Shown in pieces: positions 8,263-16,100 of a stretch of DNA of 64,000 nucleotides (positions within the stretch are counted from its first letter, which is position 1; every line of letters begins with the position of its first letter). The DNA comes from Pseudomonas sp. H1h (GTDB taxonomy: Bacteria; Pseudomonadota; Gammaproteobacteria; Pseudomonadales; Pseudomonadaceae). The notes beneath the pieces were generated by a model, which saw only the letters and a list, made by a program, of their open reading frames with translations, did not search any database and had not been told where the DNA came from. Both the position numbers and the translations under genes were made by a program. The DNA is taken from contig NZ_AYMJ01000028.1 of the NCBI RefSeq assembly GCF_000633255.1, forward strand, positions 26,974 to 90,973, given 5' to 3'.

Positions 8263-9183
8263 TTGAACATTTTAGATCTCGACCACAGCCTGACTGCCCA
8301 GGCGCCCATTGCGCGACTGCTCGACAGTGGCCGTGCCAAACGCCTGGACCTGCTCGACCTCGGCCCGAAACTCAGGCTCTGGTCCAGCGAACGCACCTGG
8401 CGGCGTTTTGCCGAACGCTTGCAGCAACGGCCGCGGCACAGCGGCCCGACGCCGGAAATCTTCTTCGTCGGCTCCGGTGATTATCATCACCTGACCCCGG
8501 CGTTTCTCACCGACCTGCCCGAGCCGGTCAGCCTGATCCACTTCGACAACCACCCCGACTGGGTGCGTTTCGCGCCGCGCCGGCATTGCGGTTCATGGGT
8601 CAATCAGGCGCTGAAACTGCCGAACATCCGCCGCATCGTGACCCTGGGCCCCTGCAGCGATGACCTGCAAAACCCGCAGTTGAAGGGCGCTAACCTCGCG
8701 GCCCTCAGACGTGGGGTTCTGCAGCTGTTTCCGTGGCAGCACGCGCCCTCCAAAGTCTGGGGACGCATCGGTGACGGCGCCGGGCATGCACAGCAGGAAA
8801 ACATGCTGCACTGGCACAACCTGTCGCAAGTAGACTGGCCCCGGTTCCTCGACAACATGATTGCCAGCCTGCCGACCGATGCGGTGTGGATCACCATCGA
8901 CAAAGACGTGCTCGCCAGCGAAGACGCCGCGACCAATTGGGATCAGGGCGGCATGCGCCTGAGCCATATGCTCCAGGCCCTGCGCGCGCTGGCGGCGAGC
9001 AAGCGCATCATCGGCATCGACATCTGCGGCGAGTACGCCCGACCGGCCTTCAGCAACCTGCTCAAACGCTGGGAGGCGAAGACCGACCAGCCACCGGCCG
9101 AGCGCTGGAGCGACGCCGATATCCTGCGCAATTCGGCGACCAATCAAGCCTTGATCGAGCTGTTCGAGGAGCTGTTTCCATGA
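8263..9183 (+). CDS. Arginase/agmatinase-fold protein, substrate unknown
   Basis: A 306-residue protein with the metal-ligand signatures of the ureohydrolase fold: FDNHPDW (Asp95, His97, Asp99) and TIDKDVL (Asp213, Asp215). The classic GGDHS first ligand motif is replaced by GSGDYHH near residues 70-76. It could be a metal-dependent ureohydrolase or amidohydrolase on a non-arginine substrate, or a non-catalytic member. The likely start is TTG 8263 with AAGGG 12 bases upstream; no in-frame ATG is close. It overlaps the next gene by ATGA and so appears coupled to two SMR-type membrane proteins. Confidence 0.75.
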   Translation: MNILDLDHSLTAQAPIARLLDSGRAKRLDLLDLGPKLRLWSSERTWRRFAERLQQRPRHSGPTPEIFFVGSGDYHHLTPAFLTDLPEPVSLIHFDNHPDWVRFAPRRHCGSWVNQALKLPNIRRIVTLGPCSDDLQNPQLKGANLAALRRGVLQLFPWQHAPSKVWGRIGDGAGHAQQENMLHWHNLSQVDWPRFLDNMIASLPTDAVWITIDKDVLASEDAATNWDQGGMRLSHMLQALRALAASKRIIGIDICGEYARPAFSNLLKRWEAKTDQPPAERWSDADILRNSATNQALIELFEELFP

Positions 9184-9554
9184 CGTTCACCGTGATTGTG
9201 CTGGTCGCCCTGTCCATCGTTCTGGACGTGGTTGGCCAGCTCTGTTTCAAACTGGGCCTGGACCGGATACCGGAGCTGGAAGGTGGTTTTCGCCTTCAGC
9301 TTTTCTGGGGTCAGGTGTTCAACGCGCCGCTGCTGTGGGCCGGGATCGGTGCTTACGCTGTGGAGTTTTTCGTCTGGCTCGCAGCCCTGTCGCGGGCACC
9401 GCTGAGCCTGCTGTTTCCGGCAGCGGCACTGGCTTATTGCGGTGTGGTGCTGGCAGGCAAACTGGTGCTCGGTGAAACCGTCAGCCGGCGGCGCTGGATG
9501 GGCACTCTGGTGATTACGGCGGGCGTCATGCTCGTGTGTGCCGGCCATGTCTGA
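9180..9554 (+). CDS. Small multidrug resistance (EmrE/ArnE-like) membrane protein, subunit 1
   Basis: A 124-residue protein with four hydrophobic helices, the size and layout of the SMR branch of the drug/metabolite transporters. Residues such as GQLCFKLGL in helix 1 and LGETVSRRRWMGTLVITAGVML at the end match the EmrE/ArnE pattern. The acidic residue that EmrE carries in helix 1 (Glu14) corresponds to Asp in VLDVVG here. It probably pairs with the next gene as a heterodimer. It starts within the arginase-like gene (ATGA) and ends inside or just before the next gene. Confidence 0.78.
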   Translation: MTFTVIVLVALSIVLDVVGQLCFKLGLDRIPELEGGFRLQLFWGQVFNAPLLWAGIGAYAVEFFVWLAALSRAPLSLLFPAAALAYCGVVLAGKLVLGETVSRRRWMGTLVITAGVMLVCAGHV

Positions 9555-9585
9555 AGTTCGCCTGGAACTGCAAAGGAACGACGCG

Positions 9586-9969
9586 ATGCATTGGCTGCAC
9601 GGGCGCCTGGGCACCGTTGTGCTTTGGGCGCTGCTGATTATTCTGGAAAGTGGCGGGCAGATCGCAAGCAAGGTCGGCGGCGATCAGTTGGGCCAGGTCG
9701 ACTTCACCTTGCAATGGCTGCAAGGCATCATCATGACGCCCGGCGTGTGGGTGGCGATTGCCTGCTACATCGGCGCGTTTTTCGTCTGGATGCTGATCCT
9801 GCGACGCAGCAGCCTGTCACTGGCGTTCCCCTTGAGCTCGCTGGTATTTGTCGGTGTGCTGCTGGGGTCGTGGCTGGGGCTGGGCGAGCAGATCAGCCTG
9901 CTGCACTGGGTTGGCGTGGCAGTGATCATGGGTGGGATTGCCCTGCTTGCCGAAGGCGAAGAGCACTAA
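9586..9969 (+). CDS. Small multidrug resistance (EmrE/ArnF-like) membrane protein, subunit 2
   Basis: A 127-residue protein with four membrane helices, clearly paralogous in plan to the preceding gene. The helix 1 acidic residue is Glu in ILESGGQIASK, and the last helix region reads WVGVAVIMGGIALL. I place the start at ATG 9586 because AAAGGA lies 8 bases upstream. An in-frame ATG at 9547, overlapping the previous stop, is possible and would add 13 residues. Two adjacent SMR genes usually form an obligate pair. The substrate may be linked to the arginase-fold protein. Confidence 0.78.
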   Translation: MHWLHGRLGTVVLWALLIILESGGQIASKVGGDQLGQVDFTLQWLQGIIMTPGVWVAIACYIGAFFVWMLILRRSSLSLAFPLSSLVFVGVLLGSWLGLGEQISLLHWVGVAVIMGGIALLAEGEEH

Positions 9970-9978
9970 ACGCAATGA

Positions 9979-10013
9979 CCGGTAAACCGCTCCCGGCGAG
10001 AGCGGTTTACCGG
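9979..10013. terminator. Long perfect hairpin between convergent genes (bidirectional terminator)
   Basis: A perfect 14-base stem CCGGTAAACCGCTC / GAGCGGTTTACCGG with a 7-base loop. No T run follows on either strand, but the position between two convergent stops fits a bidirectional termination or message-end structure. Confidence 0.65.
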
Positions 10014-10018
10014 CGGGA

Positions 10019-10885
10019 TCAATCCTTGCGGTGATCCAGCAGAAAACCCAACCCGTGCGCCAGCGCAATATCTTTCACTCCCGCCTCCTGCTGCTGCCGC
10101 GCAATCTGCCGGTGATAAGCCTTGACCTGCGTCCAGTGCATTTTCGGCCGATAGTGGTGCTCGGCGTGATAGCCGTTGTTCATCCACAACAGGTTATACA
10201 ACGGACTGTAGGCACTCACGCCCCAGGCGATCGGCAAGTCCGGGTTGCCGCCAAAATGCTCGTAATAGCCATTGAGCGACGACAGCGCCTGGCCCAGATA
10301 CCAGAACGGCAGCAGCACCAGCACCGCTTGCCAGTCGTACACCGCCAGCAGCAGATAAAACGCCACCGTCATATAGATTTCGACCTGAACCCAGCGCGCA
10401 TCCTTCGGGCGTTTGCGGCGCATTTGGGCGTAGATCGGTTTGGGATCGTCGCGAAAAAAACTCAGAAAGGTGTAAGACCAGGGATTCTCCGGCTGACCGT
10501 TCTTGCCGCGCAGATAAATCGACAGCGGATCAATGGTCTTGCCATCCGCCCCCGGCCGATCCGAGTTGCCCCGATGGTGCCGGTTGTGGATATCGCGATA
10601 GAGGGTTTGCGAAAAACCGATGGTCAGCGACAACAGCAGGTCGAACGCCCGGTTCATCCACCCCGCAGTGAAATAGGCGTTGTGGATCTGGTTGTGGGAA
10701 ATGCTGTTGATGCTCCACGACAGGCTGATCGCATAGCCCAGCGCCAGCGGCACAAACGCCCACCAGGACAGGTCGTGAAAGGCCGCAACCAGCCACAGGA
10801 CGAAAGCGAAATGGGCCAGGCCCAAAGTGATGGGGATCAAATCCCACAACGAATGAGCCAGCAGACGGTAAGCAGGGCGAGCCAT
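10019..10885 (-). CDS. Membrane fatty acid desaturase family protein
   Basis: A 288-residue integral membrane di-iron protein with the three histidine boxes of the family: HNQIH (His64, His68), HNRHH (about residues 100-104) and HAEHH near the C-terminus, separated by paired membrane helices. Such enzymes insert double bonds or hydroxyl groups into acyl chains or related substrates using O2; the substrate is not evident. I choose the second ATG (10885) because AGGA lies 8 bases before it; an ATG three codons earlier overlaps that site. The mipA-like gene upstream on the same strand ends 72 bases away, so they may share a transcript. Confidence 0.88.
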   Translation of the reverse strand: MARPAYRLLAHSLWDLIPITLGLAHFAFVLWLVAAFHDLSWWAFVPLALGYAISLSWSINSISHNQIHNAYFTAGWMNRAFDLLLSLTIGFSQTLYRDIHNRHHRGNSDRPGADGKTIDPLSIYLRGKNGQPENPWSYTFLSFFRDDPKPIYAQMRRKRPKDARWVQVEIYMTVAFYLLLAVYDWQAVLVLLPFWYLGQALSSLNGYYEHFGGNPDLPIAWGVSAYSPLYNLLWMNNGYHAEHHYRPKMHWTQVKAYHRQIARQQQEAGVKDIALAHGLGFLLDHRKD

Positions 10886-10957
10886 GAAGAACATCCTGAA
10901 GGAATGGATTCGACATGGCTGTCTGCAAACCGCAGACCAATTCGCCCGCGCGCGTAA

Positions 10958-11719
10958 TCAGTCGAACTTGTAGGCGATGGCCGCCTGCACTTCGCCCTGA
11001 TTGGTATCGCCCACCGCTTTGACGATGCTGCTGTCCGCCGCCGAACGGGTCAGGTGAATCCAGCTCGCGCTGGTGACCAGCGACCAGTGTGGCGCCAGGG
11101 GAAATTCGAAGCTCTGGGTCAGCGCCACGTTCTGCAAACCGCCGCCGGCGTTGTACGCGCGGATGCCCGAGGCCTGCGCCTCGCGATCACTGACACCAAA
11201 GAAGGTCTGGGTGCCCTGCGCATCGGCAAAATGCGCGGTCAGGTTGCTGCTGCCGATCACCCCGCCGCCCAGTGGATAGCCAATTTCACCGCCCACTTTG
11301 CCAAACACGCCGCCCTGCCCGCTGCCACCGCCGACGGCCTGGCCAACGAAGGCGAATACGCGCCAGAAATCGGCCGGAGCGTATTGCACGAAGCCGCCAG
11401 CCTCGGCCATGTCGGGCACATCACGCAGGCCGCGCAACTCGCCGTTGGCGGTGCGCCCGGACAAGTAATTCAGATACGGCCCGGCACTGAAACCATTGGT
11501 TTTCAAGGCACTCCAGGTCAGGCCATCGTCAGTCCCGAGGCTGACATCGCCCCAGTCCAGATCCAGATACGGGATCGGCCGGGTTTCATAACGGCTGCCG
11601 GTCGGATCATGGGGTTGATATCCCACCCCGATTCCTGCTTCACCTGTAATGCCATCCGCCAGTGCGGCCCCGGAAAAGCAGGCCAGTGCGCTCAATAACG
11701 CCAGTGTCTTCCTCTGCAT
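10958..11719 (-). CDS. MipA/OmpV family outer-membrane beta-barrel protein
   Basis: A 253-residue protein with signal peptide (residues 1-21, cleaved near ALADG), then alternating beta strands and a C-terminal aromatic residue pattern (QAAIAYKF) typical of outer-membrane barrels. PYLDLDWGDVSL and the GxGVGYQ region fit MipA/OmpV. MipA of E. coli is a scaffold for murein synthesis proteins; in pseudomonads many paralogues are poorly characterised. A good ribosome site (AAGGA) precedes ATG 11719. It is divergent from the sigma-54-controlled operon at 11950, sharing 230 bases of control region. Confidence 0.82.
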   Translation of the reverse strand: MQRKTLALLSALACFSGAALADGITGEAGIGVGYQPHDPTGSRYETRPIPYLDLDWGDVSLGTDDGLTWSALKTNGFSAGPYLNYLSGRTANGELRGLRDVPDMAEAGGFVQYAPADFWRVFAFVGQAVGGGSGQGGVFGKVGGEIGYPLGGGVIGSSNLTAHFADAQGTQTFFGVSDREAQASGIRAYNAGGGLQNVALTQSFEFPLAPHWSLVTSASWIHLTRSAADSSIVKAVGDTNQGEVQAAIAYKFD

Positions 11720-11790
11720 GAGGTCATTCCTTTTCTGAACTTGCGCGCATCAATCCCCGGATAGAGCCCTTGGCGCAAGCACTCATGTTG

Positions 11791-11808
11791 TTTGTAGCAA
11801 GCTACAAA
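11791..11808. promoter_or_regulatory. Palindrome, predicted upstream activator site for a sigma-54 activator
   Basis: TTTGTAGCAAGCTACAAA has perfect 8-base arms and a 2-base centre. A third half-site, TTGTAGCT, starts at 11811. It lies about 70 bases upstream of the -24 element at 11872, the usual enhancer spacing. The obvious candidate binder is the activator encoded at 17859. It could alternatively act on the divergent mipA-like gene. Confidence 0.6.
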
Positions 11809-11869
11809 AATTGTAGCTCCACTTTACGAAAACCGCGCATCGCCCCCGCCAGCACGGGGCTTTGGCCAA

Positions 11870-11887
11870 TTGGCACAGTCCCTGCTC
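11870..11887 (+). promoter_or_regulatory. Sigma-54 (-24/-12) promoter of the 11950-19250 operon
   Basis: TTGGCACAGTCCCTGCTC has GG (11872-11873) and GC (11884-11885) separated by exactly ten bases and agrees well with TTGGCACG-N4-TTGCW. Transcription from about 11897 would leave a leader of some 50 bases before ATG 11950. Confidence 0.8.
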
Positions 11888-11949
11888 CCACCCTTGCCAG
11901 GCGCAGACCGCGCACCCTGACAACTGCCTCGACCCTACAGGTACTGCAG

Positions 11950-12660
11950 ATGATTGACTGGCATATCGTGTGTGATTTCGACGGGACCATCACCCGTACC
12001 GATGTGATCGACAGCATCCTTGAACGCTTCGCTGACCCGAGCTGGGAAGCCATCGAAAACGAATGGCTGGAGGGCAGGATCGGGTCCCGTGAATGCCTAA
12101 GCCGTCAGTTGGCGCTGATCAAGGCCACGCCTGCGCAATTGCTCGAATTTTTCGACAGCATCGAGATCGATCCCGACTTCCCTGATTTCGTCGACCACGT
12201 GATCGGCCTCGGCGCTTCGCTGGAAGTGGTCAGCGACGGCATCGAGCAAGGCATCGCACGGATCCTCGCGCGCAACTACGTGACCCTGCTGCCGATCCTC
12301 GCCAACCGCCTGCGGCAGATCGACCACGACAAGTGGCGCATCGACTTCCCTTATGCCAGCGACGCCTGCCGCGCCGCGTCCGGCAACTGCAAATGCAAGT
12401 CCACCCCCAGCAGCAAACGCGTGCTGGTGATCGGTGACGGCCAATCCGACATGTGCGTGGCCTCCACCGCCGACTTCGTATTCGCCAAGGATCGCCTGGC
12501 CGAGCACTGCGAGCGCAACGGCATTGCCTACGCGCGCTTCGACAGCTTCGCCGAACTGCCCCAACTGCTGGCCCGCCTGCCTCTGGCCCCGGCTGCCAAC
12601 GCCGTTTCTTTCAGCACCGAATCCACTTCTGAAGCACAGGAAACCCTGCACCATGTCTGA
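11950..12660 (+). CDS. MtnX-like HAD-IB family phosphatase
   Basis: A 236-residue cytoplasmic phosphatase of the haloacid dehalogenase superfamily. Motif I is CDFDGT (nucleophile Asp9, acid Asp11), motif II Ser lies in VVSDG, and motif III/IV is VIGDGQSDMCVA. The cysteine-rich GNCKCK segment matches the CGNCK element of MtnX (2,3-diketo-5-methylthiopentyl-1-phosphate phosphatase). No other methionine-salvage gene is nearby, so the substrate is probably a different phospho-intermediate. The frame is open further upstream, but the promoter and the absence of a ribosome site there favour ATG 11950. It overlaps the aminotransferase gene by 8 bases. Confidence 0.8.
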   Translation: MIDWHIVCDFDGTITRTDVIDSILERFADPSWEAIENEWLEGRIGSRECLSRQLALIKATPAQLLEFFDSIEIDPDFPDFVDHVIGLGASLEVVSDGIEQGIARILARNYVTLLPILANRLRQIDHDKWRIDFPYASDACRAASGNCKCKSTPSSKRVLVIGDGQSDMCVASTADFVFAKDRLAEHCERNGIAYARFDSFAELPQLLARLPLAPAANAVSFSTESTSEAQETLHHV

Positions 12661-14047
12661 TATCCGCATTGCGACAGCCGAAGACCAGGTCCTTCTGGAA
12701 AAAGAAGCCAAATACTGCTCCTACGGCGACACCGTTCACTACATCGAACCGCCGCGCATCTTCAGCCGCTGCGAGGGCTCCTACGTCTGGGACACCGAAG
12801 ATCAGGCCTACCTCGATCTGCAGATGTGGTACTCGGCAGTCAACTTCGGTTACGCCAACCCGCGCCTGAACAACGCGCTGAAACAACAGATCGACACCCT
12901 GCCGCAGATTGCCAGCCAGTACCTGCACAAGGGCAAGATCGAGCTGTCGGAAATGATCGCGGTCGATGCCAAGAACAAGTTCGGTCTCGACGGCCGCGTG
13001 CACTTCAACGTCGGCGGCTCGCAGTCGATCGAGGACTCGCTGAAAGTCGTGCGCAACGCCACCAACGGCAAGAGCCTGATGTTCGCCTTTGAAGGCGGCT
13101 ACCACGGGCGCACCCTCGGTGCTTCGTCGATCACCTCCAGCTACCGCTATCGCCGCCGCTACGGCCACTTCGGCGAGCGTGCGCAGTTCATCCCGTTCCC
13201 GTATCACTTCCGCGGCCCGAAAGGCATGACCAAAGAAGAGTACGGCAGCCACTGCGTGCAGCAATTCGCACGGTTGTTCGAGACCGAATACAACGGCGTC
13301 TGGGACCCGAAAGTCGGCCAGAGCGAATACGCAGCCTTCTACGTCGAGCCGATCCAGGGCACCGGCGGCTACGTGATTCCCCCGATGAACTTCTACAGCG
13401 AACTCAAGCACGTGCTCGACCAGCACGGCATCCTGATGGTCGTTGATGAAATCCAGATGGGTTTCTATCGCACCGGCAAGCTGTGGTCGATCGAGCACTT
13501 CGACGTCAAACCCGACGTGATCGTCTTCGGCAAAGCGCTGACCAACGGCCTCAACCCGCTGGGCGGCATCTGGGCCCGCGAAGAGCTGATCAACCCGAAA
13601 GTGTTCCCGCCAGGCTCGACCCACTCCACTTTCGCCTCCAACCCGTTGGGCACGGCGGTGGGCCTGGAAATGTTCAAGATGACCAGCGAAGTCGATTACG
13701 GCGCAATGGTCATGGCCAAGGGCAAATACTTCCTCGACGGCCTGCAGGACCTGAAAAAACGCTACCCGATCATTGGCGATGTCGACGGTCTGGGCCTGGC
13801 GCTGCGCTGCGAGATCTGCACCGAAGACGGTTTCACTCCGGACAAGGCCACGCTCGACTTCATGGTCGAGGAAGGCATGAAGGGCGACATCGAAATCGAC
13901 GGCCGCCGTCTGGGCCTGATCCTCGATGTGGGCGGCTACTACAAGAACGTCATCACCCTCGCGCCGTCGCTGGAAATCAGCTACCCGGAAATCGATCTGG
14001 GCCTGGCCCTGCTCGATCGCCTTCTGCATCGGGCGATGAAACGATGA
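12653..14047 (+). CDS. Class III PLP-dependent aminotransferase
   Basis: A 464-residue fold-type I aminotransferase (acetylornithine/4-aminobutyrate/diaminobutyrate group). PLP features are FEGGYHGRT, the DEIQMGFYRTGK element with the pyridine-binding Asp, and the Schiff-base lysine about residue 294 in VFGKALTNG. It should transfer an amino group between a 2-oxo acid and an omega-amino or aldehyde substrate; the substrate cannot be read from sequence. It is coupled on both sides (8-base and ATGA overlaps), so its product or substrate is likely shared with the HAD phosphatase and the hydrolase. Confidence 0.88.
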   Translation: MSDIRIATAEDQVLLEKEAKYCSYGDTVHYIEPPRIFSRCEGSYVWDTEDQAYLDLQMWYSAVNFGYANPRLNNALKQQIDTLPQIASQYLHKGKIELSEMIAVDAKNKFGLDGRVHFNVGGSQSIEDSLKVVRNATNGKSLMFAFEGGYHGRTLGASSITSSYRYRRRYGHFGERAQFIPFPYHFRGPKGMTKEEYGSHCVQQFARLFETEYNGVWDPKVGQSEYAAFYVEPIQGTGGYVIPPMNFYSELKHVLDQHGILMVVDEIQMGFYRTGKLWSIEHFDVKPDVIVFGKALTNGLNPLGGIWAREELINPKVFPPGSTHSTFASNPLGTAVGLEMFKMTSEVDYGAMVMAKGKYFLDGLQDLKKRYPIIGDVDGLGLALRCEICTEDGFTPDKATLDFMVEEGMKGDIEIDGRRLGLILDVGGYYKNVITLAPSLEISYPEIDLGLALLDRLLHRAMKR

Positions 14048-14922
14048 TCGACTCTGAGATCGACATGGGCGAAGGCAACGCCGGTTTCGTTCTCGGCAGT
14101 GGCGAGGTCGCGGTGTTGTTGATCCACGGCCTCACCGGCACCCCGACGGAACTGCGTCGGGTGGCCGTGGGCCTGGCGAAAGCCGGGCACACGGTCTACG
14201 TGCCGACCCTGGCGGGGCACTGCGGCGGCAATGCCGACCTGCAGGCCACTGGCTGGCGCGACTGGTACGAAAGCGCGCGCAACACCTTCGTTGGCGTGCG
14301 CCGCAAGCACCGCAAGGTCTACGTCGGTGGTTTGTCCATGGGCGCGGTGCTGTCGATGTACCTGGCGGCCGAACACCCGGGGCAGATCGAGGGCTTGCTG
14401 CTGTACTCGACGACCCTGCGTTACGACGGCTGGAGCATCAACAAACTGGCATTCCTTACCCCGTTGCTGATGAAAATCCCGTTCGGCGTGCACTTGTGCA
14501 GCTTCGAGGAAAAACCGCCTTATGGCATCAAGAACGAGCGCCTGCGCGCCATCGTCGAACGCCAGATGAAGGAGGGCCAAAGCAGCCAGGCCGGATTGCT
14601 CACCATGGAAGGCGTCACGGTACGCGAACTGCACCGGCTCAACGCCGTGGTGAAAAAAAGCATGCCGTCGATCACCACGCCGGCGCTGGTGCTGCATTCC
14701 ATCGAGGACGACATCACCAGCCGCTGGAATGCCGATTACGTCGAACGCAAACTCGGCGGACCGGTGACCAAAGTGTTGCTCGATGACTGCTATCACATGA
14801 TCACCGTGGATTTGCAGTACCGCCGTGTCGTGGAATTGAGCGCCGATTTCATCCAGCGTGGCGTGATGCCGCCGCTCGCTGATCCCGGAGTCTCGCCGCT
14901 GGAAACCCGGCAACTGGCTTGA
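14044..14922 (+). CDS. Alpha/beta hydrolase, carboxylesterase Est30-like
   Basis: A 292-residue cytoplasmic hydrolase. Oxyanion loop HGLTG (residues 28-32), nucleophile elbow GLSMG with Ser98, acid in SIEDDITS and His in CYHMITVD form the expected triad. It resembles monoacylglycerol/carboxylesterases of the Est30 type, acting on short-acyl esters or thioesters. It overlaps the aminotransferase by ATGA and lies before a GNAT-type acyltransferase, hinting that the pathway makes and cleaves an acylated amine or ester. Confidence 0.85.
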   Translation: MIDSEIDMGEGNAGFVLGSGEVAVLLIHGLTGTPTELRRVAVGLAKAGHTVYVPTLAGHCGGNADLQATGWRDWYESARNTFVGVRRKHRKVYVGGLSMGAVLSMYLAAEHPGQIEGLLLYSTTLRYDGWSINKLAFLTPLLMKIPFGVHLCSFEEKPPYGIKNERLRAIVERQMKEGQSSQAGLLTMEGVTVRELHRLNAVVKKSMPSITTPALVLHSIEDDITSRWNADYVERKLGGPVTKVLLDDCYHMITVDLQYRRVVELSADFIQRGVMPPLADPGVSPLETRQLA

Positions 14923-14972
14923 GCAGTCGCCGCCGTCCGTATCAATGCGACTCGCCGACACAAGGAACCGAC

Positions 14973-16100
14973 GTGATCACCGCTCAAGCCTTTTCAACCA
15001 TCGAAGCAATCGATCGCTCTGACTGGAATGACTGCTTCGCCGATGAGCTGGAAGACTGGGATTACTACCGCGCGGTCGAACGGGCGGGGATTGACGGTTT
15101 TCACTGGCGGTATCTGACCCTGCACGAAGACGGCCGGCTGATCGCGGCGGCCGTGGCGTTCACCACCGCCTACTCGCTGGACACCACGCTGCAGGGCACG
15201 GGCAAACGCGTCAGCCAATGGCTGCGTCGGCGCCTGCCCGGGCTGTTCGACATTCGCCTGTATGCCCTCGGCTCGCCCGTGGCCGAGCAATGCCATGTGG
15301 GTACGGCATCGCACGTTGATCAGGCTCAGCGCCCCTCGTTCCTCGCGCAATTGCTGGCGCTGGCGAAACAGGACGCCGATCAGCTCGGCATCGGCCTGTT
15401 CGCGGTCAAGGATGCCTCGCATCGCGATCCCCAGTGGCTCAAGGTGTGCCGCCAGGCCGGTTTGCAAAGCATGCCGGGCCTGCCCGGCGCCGAGTTGCCG
15501 ATCAGTTTCGCCTCGGTGGATGCGTACCTGGGCAGCCTGGGTAAATCAACGCGCAAGGACCTGCGCCGAACCTTGCGCAACCACGGCCCGCGCATCGAAT
15601 GGCGACGTTCGGTGCACGACTTGCTGCCACGGATGATGGAACTCTACGAAGCCACCCTCGCACGCAGTGACCTGGCCTTCGAATGCCTGCCAGCGGCGTA
15701 CTTTCGCGAAGTGCTCAATCACCTCGATGAGCGGGCAGCGTGCGTGCTCTACTGGGTCGGTGACGAACTGGTGGCGTTCAATCTGGTGCTGCTCGACGGG
15801 CGTCGGATGGTCGACAAGTTCTTTGCCCACGATCTGGCCCGTACACGCCAGTACAACCTGTATACCCGTAGCTGGCTGTTCAATGTCGACTACTGTATTG
15901 AACACAAACTGGCGATCTACGCATGCGGACAGGCCGGCTATGCCAGTAAGCTGCGCCTGGGTTGCTCGTTTGTCGGTAACACGGTGTTCTTCCGCCACCG
16001 CAATCCATTGGTCGACCGACTGTTGAGACTGGTGAAAATGTTTGTTCGACCGGATCGCTCCGACCCTGCCATGGCTGCTGCAATAAGCGAAATCCAATGA
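14973..16100 (+). CDS. GNAT-fold acyltransferase (BioF2-like/FemAB-like)
   Basis: A 375-residue protein of the large tandem-GNAT group that includes BioF2-like and peptidoglycan-bridge (FemAB-type) transferases. Recognisable elements are SLGKSTRKDLRRTLR, the acceptor-domain core VGDELVAFNLVLLDGRRMVDK and the C-terminal LRLGCSFVGNTVFF. It would transfer an acyl or aminoacyl group to an amine. I start at GTG 14973 because AAGGA is 6 bases upstream; a TTG at 14919 overlapping the previous stop would add 18 residues. It is coupled by ATGA to the sensor kinase. Confidence 0.72.
   Translation: MITAQAFSTIEAIDRSDWNDCFADELEDWDYYRAVERAGIDGFHWRYLTLHEDGRLIAAAVAFTTAYSLDTTLQGTGKRVSQWLRRRLPGLFDIRLYALGSPVAEQCHVGTASHVDQAQRPSFLAQLLALAKQDADQLGIGLFAVKDASHRDPQWLKVCRQAGLQSMPGLPGAELPISFASVDAYLGSLGKSTRKDLRRTLRNHGPRIEWRRSVHDLLPRMMELYEATLARSDLAFECLPAAYFREVLNHLDERAACVLYWVGDELVAFNLVLLDGRRMVDKFFAHDLARTRQYNLYTRSWLFNVDYCIEHKLAIYACGQAGYASKLRLGCSFVGNTVFFRHRNPLVDRLLRLVKMFVRPDRSDPAMAAAISEIQ

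Noticed and set aside
11770..11949. 60-codon N-terminal extension of the HAD phosphatase
   Set aside because: It would cover the palindrome half-sites and the sigma-54 promoter; HAD motif I normally lies within the first 15 residues, as it does with ATG 11950.
12611..14029. 472-codon minus-strand frame opposite the aminotransferase gene
   Set aside because: Shadow frame; the plus-strand aminotransferase has all PLP motifs and coupled neighbours.
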